NCBI RefSeq assembly: GCF_029946505.1
Contig: NZ_JARZHG010000007.1
Span: 303,370-367,369, forward strand
Direction: 5' to 3'
Source of the DNA: Polyangium sp. y55x31
GTDB taxonomy: Bacteria > Myxococcota_A > Polyangia > Polyangiales > Polyangiaceae
Length of the DNA: 64,000 nt
This document shows, one piece after another, positions 53,654-62,127 of this stretch; within the stretch, counting starts at the first letter, position 1, and every line of letters starts with the position of its first letter. The notes under the pieces are model-generated. The model searched no databases, was not told the origin of the DNA, and was given only the letters and a program-made list of their open reading frames with translations. Both the position numbers and the translations under genes were made by a program.

Positions 53654-55969
53654 ATGCCCGCACGTGAGCTTACCGCAGCGGAGTGCCTCAAGCGCATCGA
53701 GCCCGCGGAGCTGCCATTCCAGACGACCGAAGAGGTAGAGCCCGTCTCGGGCATCGCGGCGCAGGAGCGCGCGCTCGCGGCGCTTTCGTTCGGACTGGAT
53801 ATCCGCCACTCCCGGTTTCACGTGGTCGTCGTGGGTCCGTCCGGCTCGGGCCGGACGTTCTGCGCGCGTCAGGTCGCCCGGAGGCTCGCCGCGACGTTGC
53901 CCACGCCCGACGACATGTTGCTCCTGCCGAACCCGCGGCGACCGAGCGAGCCGACGGTGCTGACGCTGCCCGCGGGCGAGGGACGTCCGTTCACGGAGGC
54001 GATGGAGGAGCTCTACGCAAAACTCCTCGAGTCGATCCACGGCGCGACGGAAGGCGAGCGGTGGAAGCAGGCGCGGGCGCGCGGGCAGCGGCGCGTGGAG
54101 GCCGAGGAGTCGAGGCTCGAGGAGGAGCTCCGCGCGCAGGCGAAGGAGCTCGGGCTCGACGTGGTGCGCGCTGGGCGCGAGTTCCAGGTGACGCCGCTCG
54201 TCGACGAGAGCCCGCCGAGCGAGTCGATCCGGCAGATCACGACGGCGATCGAGGGCTTCGAGGAGCGCCTCGCCGAGGTGCAGGACGAGGCCGACGTGGA
54301 GCTCCGCGCGACGACGAAGCAGCTCCTCGGCGACGCGGTGAAGGCGTGCTTCTCGCCGGTGCGCGCGCGCTTCGAGGGCCGCGAGGAGCTGCTCGCGTTC
54401 CTCGGCGATGTGGAGACGCTCGTCACGCGCGAGACGCGCTTGCTCGTGGACGAACCCGGCAATGACGAACAGCCGGTGCTCGTGCAGGGCATCGTGGTGC
54501 CGACGCTGCTCACCGAGCACAAGCCGGGGTCGGGCGCGCCGGTCGTGGAGGTCCCGTATCCGACCTTGTCGGCGTTGTTCGGCCGGAGCTACGCGCCGCC
54601 CGACACGGGCACGCCGCCGGAGCCGGGGTTCGCCGTGGCGGGCGCGTTGCACCTCGCCAACGGGGGATTTTTGATCCTGCCGGCGAACGCGCTGCTCAAG
54701 AACGAAGCGCTCTACGAGCAGCTCAAGGCGTGCTTGCTCGCGAGCAAGTTCATCGTGCCCGAGCACAACCCCACGTATTACCGCGGCACGAGCGAGGAGC
54801 TCATGTTCCCGCCGATGCAGCTCGACCTGAAGGTCGTGCTCATCGCGAGCCCCGACCTCTACCAGGACCTGCACGAGGCCGACCCCGAGTTCTCGCAGCT
54901 CTTCAAGGTGCAGGCGCGCTTCGAGGGCACGATGCCTCTCGGCGCGGCGCTCGCGACGTACCCCTCGTTCCTCGCGGACATCGTGCGCGAGCGGCGCCTC
55001 TTGCCGCTCACGGCCGACGCCGTGGCCGAGCTCTTTTTCTACGGCGGCCGCCTCGCCGAGAGCCAGCGCAAGGTCACCGCGCAGCTCGGCCTCCTGGCGG
55101 AGGTCGCGACGGAGGCGAGCTACCGCGCCACGCGCAAGGGCAAACGCGTGATCGACGGCGGCGAGATCGTGGGTGCGCTCGCGGCGGCGCGGCGGCGGAG
55201 CGATCATTTCCGCGACCAGGTCCACGAGCTGCTCGCTGACGGCACGATCCGCATCGAGGTCACGGGCCGACGCGTCGGCCAGGTGAACGCGATCTCGGTC
55301 TTGAGCGACGGACCGGTCACGTTTGGCCGGCCGTGCCGCGTCACGGCCGTCGTGTATCCGGGGACCGAGGGCCCCGTGAACATCGCGCGCGAGGTCGAAA
55401 TGAGCGGGCCGATCCACGCGAAGGGCGTGCTCGTTTTGTCGGGCTTCTTGTCGCTCCGGTTCGCGCAGCTCCGCCCGCTCTCGTTCGGCGCCTCGCTCGT
55501 CTTCGAGCAGACCTACGAGGCGATCGACGGCGACAGCGCCTCGTCGAGCGAGCTTTACGCGCTGCTCTCGGCGCTCTCCGGGTATCCGCTCCGGCAGGAC
55601 CTCGCGGTCACGGGCAGCGTCGATCAGCAGGGCGGCGTCCTGCCCGTGGGTGGTCTCAATGAAAAAATCGAGGCATTCTACGATCTCTGCGCGGCCAAAG
55701 GCCTGACGGGCCATCAGGGCGTCCTGATCCCGGCCACGAATCAGCACGCGCTGATGTTGCGCAGCGATGTGGTCGAGGCTATCGAGCGTAAACAATTCCA
55801 CGTTCACGTGGTTTCTGCGGTCGAAGAAGGTATCGAGCTGCTCACAGGCTCGCCCGCCGGTATCGCGGACGACACCGGCCATTATCCTGCGGGCACGGTC
55901 TTCGGCGCGATCGAGCACCGGCTCGAGCGGTTTTGGCGCGCGATGGCGGAGACCGGTCGGGCGCGTTAG
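53654..55969 (+). CDS. Lon-family protease with AAA-like N-terminal region (LonB/YcbZ type)
   Basis: 771 aa, ATG at 53654. The C-terminal Lon protease domain has the Ser-Lys dyad: S628 (DGDSASSSEL) and K671 (GLNEKIEAF), 43 residues apart as in Lon. The N-terminal part has a P-loop GPSGSGRT (61-68) with Arg in place of the usual Lys. A coiled region (EAEESRLEEELRAQAKELG) separates it from the Walker-B-like NGGFLILPANALLK and ALAAARRRSD lid. The family includes YcbZ-like members with relaxed P-loops, so ATP use is uncertain. Cytosolic. SD weak. Confidence 0.9.
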   Translation: MPARELTAAECLKRIEPAELPFQTTEEVEPVSGIAAQERALAALSFGLDIRHSRFHVVVVGPSGSGRTFCARQVARRLAATLPTPDDMLLLPNPRRPSEPTVLTLPAGEGRPFTEAMEELYAKLLESIHGATEGERWKQARARGQRRVEAEESRLEEELRAQAKELGLDVVRAGREFQVTPLVDESPPSESIRQITTAIEGFEERLAEVQDEADVELRATTKQLLGDAVKACFSPVRARFEGREELLAFLGDVETLVTRETRLLVDEPGNDEQPVLVQGIVVPTLLTEHKPGSGAPVVEVPYPTLSALFGRSYAPPDTGTPPEPGFAVAGALHLANGGFLILPANALLKNEALYEQLKACLLASKFIVPEHNPTYYRGTSEELMFPPMQLDLKVVLIASPDLYQDLHEADPEFSQLFKVQARFEGTMPLGAALATYPSFLADIVRERRLLPLTADAVAELFFYGGRLAESQRKVTAQLGLLAEVATEASYRATRKGKRVIDGGEIVGALAAARRRSDHFRDQVHELLADGTIRIEVTGRRVGQVNAISVLSDGPVTFGRPCRVTAVVYPGTEGPVNIAREVEMSGPIHAKGVLVLSGFLSLRFAQLRPLSFGASLVFEQTYEAIDGDSASSSELYALLSALSGYPLRQDLAVTGSVDQQGGVLPVGGLNEKIEAFYDLCAAKGLTGHQGVLIPATNQHALMLRSDVVEAIERKQFHVHVVSAVEEGIELLTGSPAGIADDTGHYPAGTVFGAIEHRLERFWRAMAETGRAR

Positions 55970-56166
55970 CTGCGGGACGGGAGCAGCCGACCATTGGGCG
56001 CTCGGGGTTCGCCCCGGACAATAGGTCGTCGATTTTCGTGCGTCCTTCCGCCGATTTCTTGCTGCACGACGGACACGCCTTGCCTGTAGACTGCTCGCGG
56101 CCGCACGGCCCCCACGTTCGTCGGGGCCGGAGGCCTCGACGCGGTTCAGCTTTTCAAGGAGTGGCC

Positions 56167-57501
56167 ATGCGGAACTTGGTGAAGTGGATCGGGCTCGTCG
56201 GCCTTGCAGGCAGCACCGTGCTGGGCGCCGCATGCACGGCCACGGGCGGCAAAAACGTCTTTGGCGACGGCGGTTCCGGCGGCGAGGACTGGGCGGGCGG
56301 GGATGGCAGCGGCGGGACGGGCGGCAACATGCAGGGCTCGGGCGGCTCGAACGCCGACGGCGTGGGCGGCTCGTTCGTCGGCCCCGGCGCGGGCGGCAGC
56401 GGCGCCGGCGAGCCCGTCTGCAGCACCGACGTCAACCTGGACGACGACGGCGACGGGTTCAGCGAGGCGGCGGGCGACTGCAACGATTGCGACGCGAACG
56501 TCAGCCCGAACTCGGTCGAGGTCGTGGGCGACGCGATGGACCCCGAGTACAAGCCCTCGGACGAGAACTGCAACATGGTGGTCGACGAGGCGGTCGAGAC
56601 CTGCGACAGCGGGATCGCGACCGACACGCAGGATCCGTTCGACGCGGCGCGCGCCGTGGAGCTCTGCAAGATCGCCACGCCGGGCGGCAATGACTGGGGC
56701 GTGCTCAGCGCGCAATGGGTCATGGCCGACGGCTCGCCGGCGAACGGCAGCGCGAACTATCACCTCGGCCACGGCGTCTTGAGCGGCTTCGGCCCGAACG
56801 TCACGCCGCGCGGGGGCAGCAAGATCTTCAGCGTCTCCAGCGGCTCGGCGCGTCAGCCGACGGACCCGGGCTACCAGAGCCCGAGCGGCTTCAGCAAGGG
56901 GTACAACAGCGGCCATCCGCAGGGCTTCCCGAAGGAGTCGCCGGCGTGCCCGGGCGTGATCACGGGGACGCCGTACGACGCCACGGCGGTCGAGCTCGAG
57001 ATTCGCGTGCCGCAGAATGCGAAGGGCTTCTCGTTCGACTTCAACTTCTACACGTACGAGTGGCCGGGCTACATCTGCAGCAAGTACAACGACTTCTTCG
57101 TGGCGATCCTCTCGCCGATCCCGGCGGGCCAGACGGACGGGCAGATCTCGTTCGACATGCAGGGCAATCCGATCAGCGTGAACAACGCGTTCATGAACGT
57201 CTGCGGCTGCGTGAACGGTCCGCCCTGCACCGCGGGTGGAAAATCGTTCAATTGCCCGCTCGGCACGGCGGAGCTCGCGGGCACCGGGTTCGATGATCCG
57301 AGCTACCCGCACGCGGCGACGAGCTGGCTGAAGACGCAGGCGCCCGTCACGCCGGGCAGCATCATTCGGATTCGCTGGGGCGCCTACGATTCGGGCGACG
57401 GCGTCCTCGACTCGACGGCCATCATCGACAACTGGCAATGGAGCGCCGAGGCCGGCACCACCGTCGGCACGGCCCCGATCCCGCCGGAAGATCCGAAGTA
57501 A
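56167..57501 (+). CDS. MopE-like Cys-rich lipoprotein with choice-of-anchor type domain
   Basis: 444 aa, ATG at 56167 after AAGGAG. Signal LAGSTVLGAAC (lipid Cys23), a Gly-rich linker (about 28-80), then DLDDDGDG-type residues in NLDDDGDGFSEAAGDCNDCD (MopE-like putative metal-binding segment, about 96-130). The remaining 300 residues resemble a 'choice-of-anchor' extracellular domain (ELEIRVPQNAKGFSFDFNFYT, DFFVAILSP, IIRIRWGAYDSG). Surface-exposed, ligand unknown. The 197 bases before it hold no gene. Confidence 0.85.
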   Translation: MRNLVKWIGLVGLAGSTVLGAACTATGGKNVFGDGGSGGEDWAGGDGSGGTGGNMQGSGGSNADGVGGSFVGPGAGGSGAGEPVCSTDVNLDDDGDGFSEAAGDCNDCDANVSPNSVEVVGDAMDPEYKPSDENCNMVVDEAVETCDSGIATDTQDPFDAARAVELCKIATPGGNDWGVLSAQWVMADGSPANGSANYHLGHGVLSGFGPNVTPRGGSKIFSVSSGSARQPTDPGYQSPSGFSKGYNSGHPQGFPKESPACPGVITGTPYDATAVELEIRVPQNAKGFSFDFNFYTYEWPGYICSKYNDFFVAILSPIPAGQTDGQISFDMQGNPISVNNAFMNVCGCVNGPPCTAGGKSFNCPLGTAELAGTGFDDPSYPHAATSWLKTQAPVTPGSIIRIRWGAYDSGDGVLDSTAIIDNWQWSAEAGTTVGTAPIPPEDPK

Positions 57502-57513
57502 TCGGTCTTCGTC

Positions 57514-59757
57514 CTACCGGTGATCCCACCGCAGCCCGACGTTGATTTGACGGAATCCGCCCGTTTGAATCCCGTCGGGCAACCTCGTCGCCACGAACAC
57601 CTGATCGAGCGCGTTCTTCACCGTGAGGAGCGCGCCGAGCCCCGTCTTCGCGTGACGGTAGCGTAAAGCCACGTCGACGAGGTGATACGCCGGCACGACG
57701 CCGATGCGCCCCGTGGGGTCCACGAGCACCGTGTTGTATTCGTCGGCGAACTGGTCGCTCAGGTAGCTCCACGCGACCTGCCCCCCGATTCCGATCCGAT
57801 GCTCGACGTCGAGCGTCGCGCTCGCCGTGTGGAGCGGCGCATACGGCAGCCGATTGCCGTCGAACGGCCCGCCGCGGAACGTCGCCACGGAGAAGGTGTA
57901 TCGCCCCGTCAAATCGATCGTGAGCGGCAAGGAGAGCGCCTGGCCGAGGCCGACCGTGACCTGGGCCTCGGCGCCTCGGTGCAGGGTTCGCCCGCCATTG
58001 GCGAGCTCGCTCTGCTGCCCGTTCGCCTCCGTGCCGGTGACGATCTGGTTGCGGAAGCTCATGACGAACCCCGTGACCTCGGCGCGAATCCATTTCGGCC
58101 TCGCGAGCCGCATGCCGATCTCGTAGTTCGTGCTCTCTTCGGCGTCGAGCTGGGCGTCCTGGCCGCCCGGCAAAATCGCAGCCGACACGCGCGGCGGCGC
58201 ATACCCGACGTGCACCCCGCCGAAGAAGTTCAGCTTCGGCGTGCCGTATACCATTCCGATTCCGGGCATCACCGCGAGCGAATCGCTCGTGCCGCGGTTC
58301 GTCACGTCCTTCGACGTGCCGGTCTCGGCCGTTCGATCCACGCTGCGCAGGTTCGCCGCGTATTCGACGCGCACGCCGGGCGTGACCAGCAAATCGTCCC
58401 GGAACGCGAGGCGGTCCTGGATATACCCGGCGAGCGCGAACGTGCGGTGGTGCTCCCGGGTCTCGAGGTTCCCGGCCGCCGTGTTCACGATGTCGCCCTG
58501 GAACTGCTTTCGGTCGGCGGTCTCGATGTGCGCGCGCGCGCCGGCCGTGATCGTGTGGCGCACCCGGCCCGTCTCGAAGCGGTGCTCGACGCGCGGCTCG
58601 ATGCCGAGGACCTGGTAATCGCGGTCCCGGACCATCGAGGTATTGCGGAAATAGATCGCGGCGCCCGAGACCGTCGGATCACCGACGATCCGCTCGTACG
58701 TCACGTCCGGCTTGGCCTCGCGGTCGTAGTTCTGCCGGCGCCAGTCGCGATCCGTGATGTAGCCGTAGAGGAACGTCCGCAGCCGCGTCGCCTCGGAGAA
58801 CCGGTATTCGTGCATGAGCGAGGCGTCGTAGCGGCGCACGTTGAACCCGTCGTGCGGCGCGATCGAGGGCGTCCGCGGGTCGAGCTCGAACATGTGGCGC
58901 GTCAGGCCCACGTACGTCGAGCGCGAGAACTCGTCGTACACCGCGATCTTGAACGTGGCCTCGCCGCGCGCCGAGGTCGGGAACGCGACCTTGCCCATGA
59001 AGTCCGTGGCGTGGAACTCGATGTCGCGGAAGCCGTCGCCTTGCTTGCGCGTGAATTGCAGGACGTACCGCGCGTCGCCGGCCGTGCCGCCGTACAGGCC
59101 CGAAAGCTTGAAGTAGTTGCGCTGCCCGGCCTGCGCCTCGAGCGACCACTCGGGTTTGTCCGGGGGCAGCGCCGTGAGGAAGTTGACGACGCCGCCAATG
59201 GTTTGAGGTCCGAATAAAATGCTACCCGAGCCCTTCACGACCTCGACCGCGCGGATGCGCTCGACGGGCGTCGAGTAGTAGAGATCGGGCTCGCCGTACG
59301 GGTTGATCGCGACGGGCATGCCGTCTTCGAGGATGAGCACCTGACGGCTGCGCGTCGGGTCGAGGCCGCGCATGCCGACGTTGAGCCGCAGGCCGAGCCC
59401 CTCCTCGGGCCGCACCACGAGGCCCGGCACGCGCCGCAGGATCTCGCCCGTCTCCGCGGGCATCGCGCGGCGGATCTCCTTCGCGCCGATCAACGTGCCC
59501 GAGCCTGGGACCTTCTGGAGCGCGTCGTCGCTCCGGCCGAGCACGCTCACCTCGATCACCGGAGACGGCGCCGCCTGCGCCTCGGCCTCGCCCTCCTTGG
59601 GCTTTGCGGGAGCGGCGTCGGGGCTCGGCGCGGCCTTCGCGGGCGCCTCGTTTGGCGGGGCGTCGGGGGCCGGGGGCGCGGGCTTGGCCTCGTCGGCGAA
59701 GGCCGGGGTCACGCAGGCGAGCAGGAAAAACGAGCCGAGCAGGGTGCGAGGGCGCAT
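57514..59757 (-). CDS. TonB-dependent outer-membrane receptor (FecA-like)
   Basis: 747 aa. Signal MRPRTLLGSFFLLACVTPAFA, then a Pro/Ala linker and plug domain (about 75-200): GTLIGAKEIRRAMP, ILRRVPGLVVR, VGMRGLDPTRSRQVLILEDGMPV, VEVVKGSGSILFGPQTIGG. The rest is a beta-barrel with a C-terminal aromatic-type ending (INVGLRWDHR). The FecA-like branch takes up ferric dicitrate or similar iron chelates. No periplasmic binding or TonB genes are nearby. It is convergent with the lipoprotein at 56167. Confidence 0.92.
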   Translation of the reverse strand: MRPRTLLGSFFLLACVTPAFADEAKPAPPAPDAPPNEAPAKAAPSPDAAPAKPKEGEAEAQAAPSPVIEVSVLGRSDDALQKVPGSGTLIGAKEIRRAMPAETGEILRRVPGLVVRPEEGLGLRLNVGMRGLDPTRSRQVLILEDGMPVAINPYGEPDLYYSTPVERIRAVEVVKGSGSILFGPQTIGGVVNFLTALPPDKPEWSLEAQAGQRNYFKLSGLYGGTAGDARYVLQFTRKQGDGFRDIEFHATDFMGKVAFPTSARGEATFKIAVYDEFSRSTYVGLTRHMFELDPRTPSIAPHDGFNVRRYDASLMHEYRFSEATRLRTFLYGYITDRDWRRQNYDREAKPDVTYERIVGDPTVSGAAIYFRNTSMVRDRDYQVLGIEPRVEHRFETGRVRHTITAGARAHIETADRKQFQGDIVNTAAGNLETREHHRTFALAGYIQDRLAFRDDLLVTPGVRVEYAANLRSVDRTAETGTSKDVTNRGTSDSLAVMPGIGMVYGTPKLNFFGGVHVGYAPPRVSAAILPGGQDAQLDAEESTNYEIGMRLARPKWIRAEVTGFVMSFRNQIVTGTEANGQQSELANGGRTLHRGAEAQVTVGLGQALSLPLTIDLTGRYTFSVATFRGGPFDGNRLPYAPLHTASATLDVEHRIGIGGQVAWSYLSDQFADEYNTVLVDPTGRIGVVPAYHLVDVALRYRHAKTGLGALLTVKNALDQVFVATRLPDGIQTGGFRQINVGLRWDHR

Positions 59758-59780
59758 GCGATTCTCGAGGGAGCCGATGC

Positions 59781-59809
59781 CCTGTAACGTTCTTGAAATT
59801 GAAAGTCAA
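59781..59809 (-). promoter_or_regulatory. Possible sigma-70 promoter for the TonB receptor
   Basis: On the minus strand: TTGACT (59809-59804), a 17-base AT-rich spacer, and TACAGG (59786-59781), 24 bases before the start codon. The -35 matches five of six, the -10 only three of six. The surrounding 40 bases are unusually A+T rich for this window. No Fur box that I can recognise. Confidence 0.4.
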
Positions 59810-59860
59810 CAGCGATGTCGCGCTGGCTTTCGGCGCGGGGTGGCGTGTACGCTCGGAACG

Positions 59861-61591
59861 ATGCTGCCTCGGATTCGTGATCGTGCCCGGACACACGCCC
59901 CTGCCCTGCTCATGGCTCTCGTCGTCGCCGCGGGCTGCGGCGCGCCCGCGGTCGAGACGCCCGCGAAAGGCCCGGACGAACCCGCAAAGGCCACGCCGAC
60001 GACGGAGACGACGACGGCCGCGACGCCGCCGCCCGCGCCGAAGACGGGCTGCGCGGTGCTCTCGATCAACGATACGTACCGGATCGAAGCATTGCCCGGA
60101 GGCAAGGGCGGCATGGCGCGGGTCCGGACGATCCGCAAGGAGCTCGAAAAGAAGTATCCGGACCTCGTGGTGCTGCACGCGGGCGACATGTTGTTCCCGT
60201 CGCTGCTCAGCAACATGTACAAGGGGCGGCAGATGGTCGAGGCCGTGAGCCGGCTCGACGGCGGTCCGGGCCAGGACACGCGGCTCTTCGCGGCGTTCGG
60301 CAATCACGAGTTCGACAAGGACGACCCGTCCGTGATCTCGGCGCGGCTCGCGGAGTCGGAGTTCCGCTGGCTCTCGGCGAACGTGCATTTCAAGGCCGAC
60401 GACGCGGGCAAGCCCGCGGTGAGCCTGCCCGAAGGAAAGGTCCTGCCGCGGACGATCGTGCCCTGCGGGCCGCTGAAGCTCGGCCTGTTCGGCGTGACGA
60501 TCGGCGCGGATCAGCCGTACATCGCGGCGATCCACGACCCGGTCGAGGCCGCGCGCACGCAGACGGCGGCGCTGCGAAAAGAGGGCGCGGACGTGGTCGT
60601 GGCGCTGACGCACCTGTCCATGACGACGGATCGGGGGCTGCTCGAAACGCTCGGCGCCGAAGGACCGGACGTGATCCTCGGCGGGCACGAGCATCAGAAG
60701 CAAAAAGCCGCGGTGGGAGAGCGCGTGGTCTACAAGGCCGACGCGGATGCTGTGAGCGCAAACGTTCTGACGATCGATCGTTCGAATGGCAACCTTCGGA
60801 TCTCCCACGAATGGGTGCCGCTCGAAGGCGCGGCCGTGCCCGAGGACCCCGAGATGAAGGCGTGGGTGGACGCCACGCTGAAGAAACACGAGGACGAATA
60901 CTGCGCGAAGACGCGCAGCTTGCCCGCGGGCTCCGGTTGCCTCTCCGAGGTGCTCGGCACGGCGGGCGAGGATCTCATCGCCGAGGAGCTCGAAATTCGC
61001 CGCTTCGAGACGAACCTCGGTGACTGGATCCTCGACCAGGCGCTCGCCGCATTCCCCAAGGAAAAAAAGCGCCCGCAGCTCGCCTTCGTGAACAGCGGGA
61101 CGTTGCGGATCAACCTGAACCTGCCGAAAGGCGAGAAGATCACGACGCGGAACATCGAAGAGCTCTTCGCATATCCGGCGATCCTCCACCTCATCGAGAT
61201 CAACGGCGAGACCTTGCAGAAGGTCGTGAACCACAGCATCGAGGACTGGACAGGCCAGGGGCATTTCCTGCAAATCGCCGGGTTCGCCTTCGAGCACGAC
61301 ACGGCCAAGAAGACGGCCTCGAAGCTGACCTTGCTCGGCGCCAAACCTCGCAAGATCGGGCCGAAGGACGTGCTCTACGCGGTCACGATCGATTACCTGG
61401 TCGATCCGAAGGGGAAAAAGGACGGCTACTCGGTGCTGAGCTCGGCGAAGGTGATCGCCAAGGGGCCGGACATCAAGCAGGTCGTGCTCGAGAAGCTCGC
61501 CGCGCTGAAAAAAGAGAACAAGCCGCTCGCGCCGAAGGTCGACGGGCGCATCTGCAATACGGAACGGAAAGGGGTTTGTCAGGCGCTCTGA
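59861..61591 (+). CDS. 5'-nucleotidase/UshA-like lipoprotein
   Basis: 576 aa, ATG at 59861. Signal and lipobox LMALVVAAGCGA (Cys26), a Thr/Pro/Ala linker, then a metallophosphatase domain: AGDMLFPSLLSN, FGNHEFDKDDP, LTHLSMTTDRG and ILGGHEHQKQK. The family's first metal motif is changed (SINDTYRIEAL, with no DxH), as in some NDVYEI-type members. The C-terminal nucleotide-binding domain (about 385-545) has FVNSGTLRINLNLP and FAYPAILHLIEINGETL. Predicted surface enzyme hydrolysing nucleotides; divergent from the TonB receptor. Confidence 0.9.
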   Translation: MLPRIRDRARTHAPALLMALVVAAGCGAPAVETPAKGPDEPAKATPTTETTTAATPPPAPKTGCAVLSINDTYRIEALPGGKGGMARVRTIRKELEKKYPDLVVLHAGDMLFPSLLSNMYKGRQMVEAVSRLDGGPGQDTRLFAAFGNHEFDKDDPSVISARLAESEFRWLSANVHFKADDAGKPAVSLPEGKVLPRTIVPCGPLKLGLFGVTIGADQPYIAAIHDPVEAARTQTAALRKEGADVVVALTHLSMTTDRGLLETLGAEGPDVILGGHEHQKQKAAVGERVVYKADADAVSANVLTIDRSNGNLRISHEWVPLEGAAVPEDPEMKAWVDATLKKHEDEYCAKTRSLPAGSGCLSEVLGTAGEDLIAEELEIRRFETNLGDWILDQALAAFPKEKKRPQLAFVNSGTLRINLNLPKGEKITTRNIEELFAYPAILHLIEINGETLQKVVNHSIEDWTGQGHFLQIAGFAFEHDTAKKTASKLTLLGAKPRKIGPKDVLYAVTIDYLVDPKGKKDGYSVLSSAKVIAKGPDIKQVVLEKLAALKKENKPLAPKVDGRICNTERKGVCQAL

Positions 61592-61594
61592 ATT

Positions 61595-62116
61595 TCAGAG
61601 AACGCGCCGCACCCGCCGCCGCTCTTCGATCATGTGCTGCGTGATCCGTTGCTTGCCGTCGGCGCCCTCGACGAGCGTCCAGACGTCGTGCTCGCGCTTG
61701 CGGCCGGCGCTCGCGAGCAGGATGTCGGCCGCGCGTTCGGCCGGGATCAGGCCGTCCGGGCGGCCCGGCAATTCGACGACCGCGACGCGCGCGGCCAGGC
61801 CCTCCATCACGTCGAGCATGTGCTGAACGACGCGGCGGAAGGCCTCCTCGCCGAATCCCTCACGTGGACCCGCCCCGAAAAACAGGAGCTTGTCGAACGT
61901 GAGGCGCGGCTTGCCCGGCACCATCAGGACCTCGCCGAGCTTGCCCGTCAAAAAGCCGCTGCGGAGCAGGCCGGAGAGGTGCCCGGCGAGGCGCCAATCG
62001 CAAAGACCGAAGGCGCCGTGCACCGGGCGCGCGTCCGCCCAGACGCTGCACGCGAGGATCTCGGTGTCGAGATCGTCCAGGCTCGTGAGCTCGGGGTTGC
62101 AGAAGCGGAGCTCCAC
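61595..62116 (-). CDS. M17 leucyl-aminopeptidase N-terminal-domain-only protein
   Basis: 173 aa from GTG at 62116, with a purine-rich GCGAGGCGGGAG upstream. The fold pattern matches the macro-like N-terminal domain of M17 aminopeptidases (TEILACSVWADARPVHGAFGL, GFLTGKLGEVLMVPGKPRLTFDKLLFFGAG, HMLDVMEGLAARVAVVELPGR). No metal-binding catalytic domain follows, so it cannot be a peptidase. Stand-alone copies of this domain occur in myxobacteria. It lies 11 bases after the ThDP enzyme gene and is likely co-transcribed. Confidence 0.78.
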   Translation of the reverse strand: MELRFCNPELTSLDDLDTEILACSVWADARPVHGAFGLCDWRLAGHLSGLLRSGFLTGKLGEVLMVPGKPRLTFDKLLFFGAGPREGFGEEAFRRVVQHMLDVMEGLAARVAVVELPGRPDGLIPAERAADILLASAGRKREHDVWTLVEGADGKQRITQHMIEERRRVRRVL

Positions 62117-62127
62117 CTCCCGCCTCG

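Noticed and set aside
52592..56233. Minus-strand open frame of about 1213 codons
   Set aside because: It runs antisense to the USP and Lon genes, both of which have clear domains and coupled starts; composition is Arg/His-rich with no motif.
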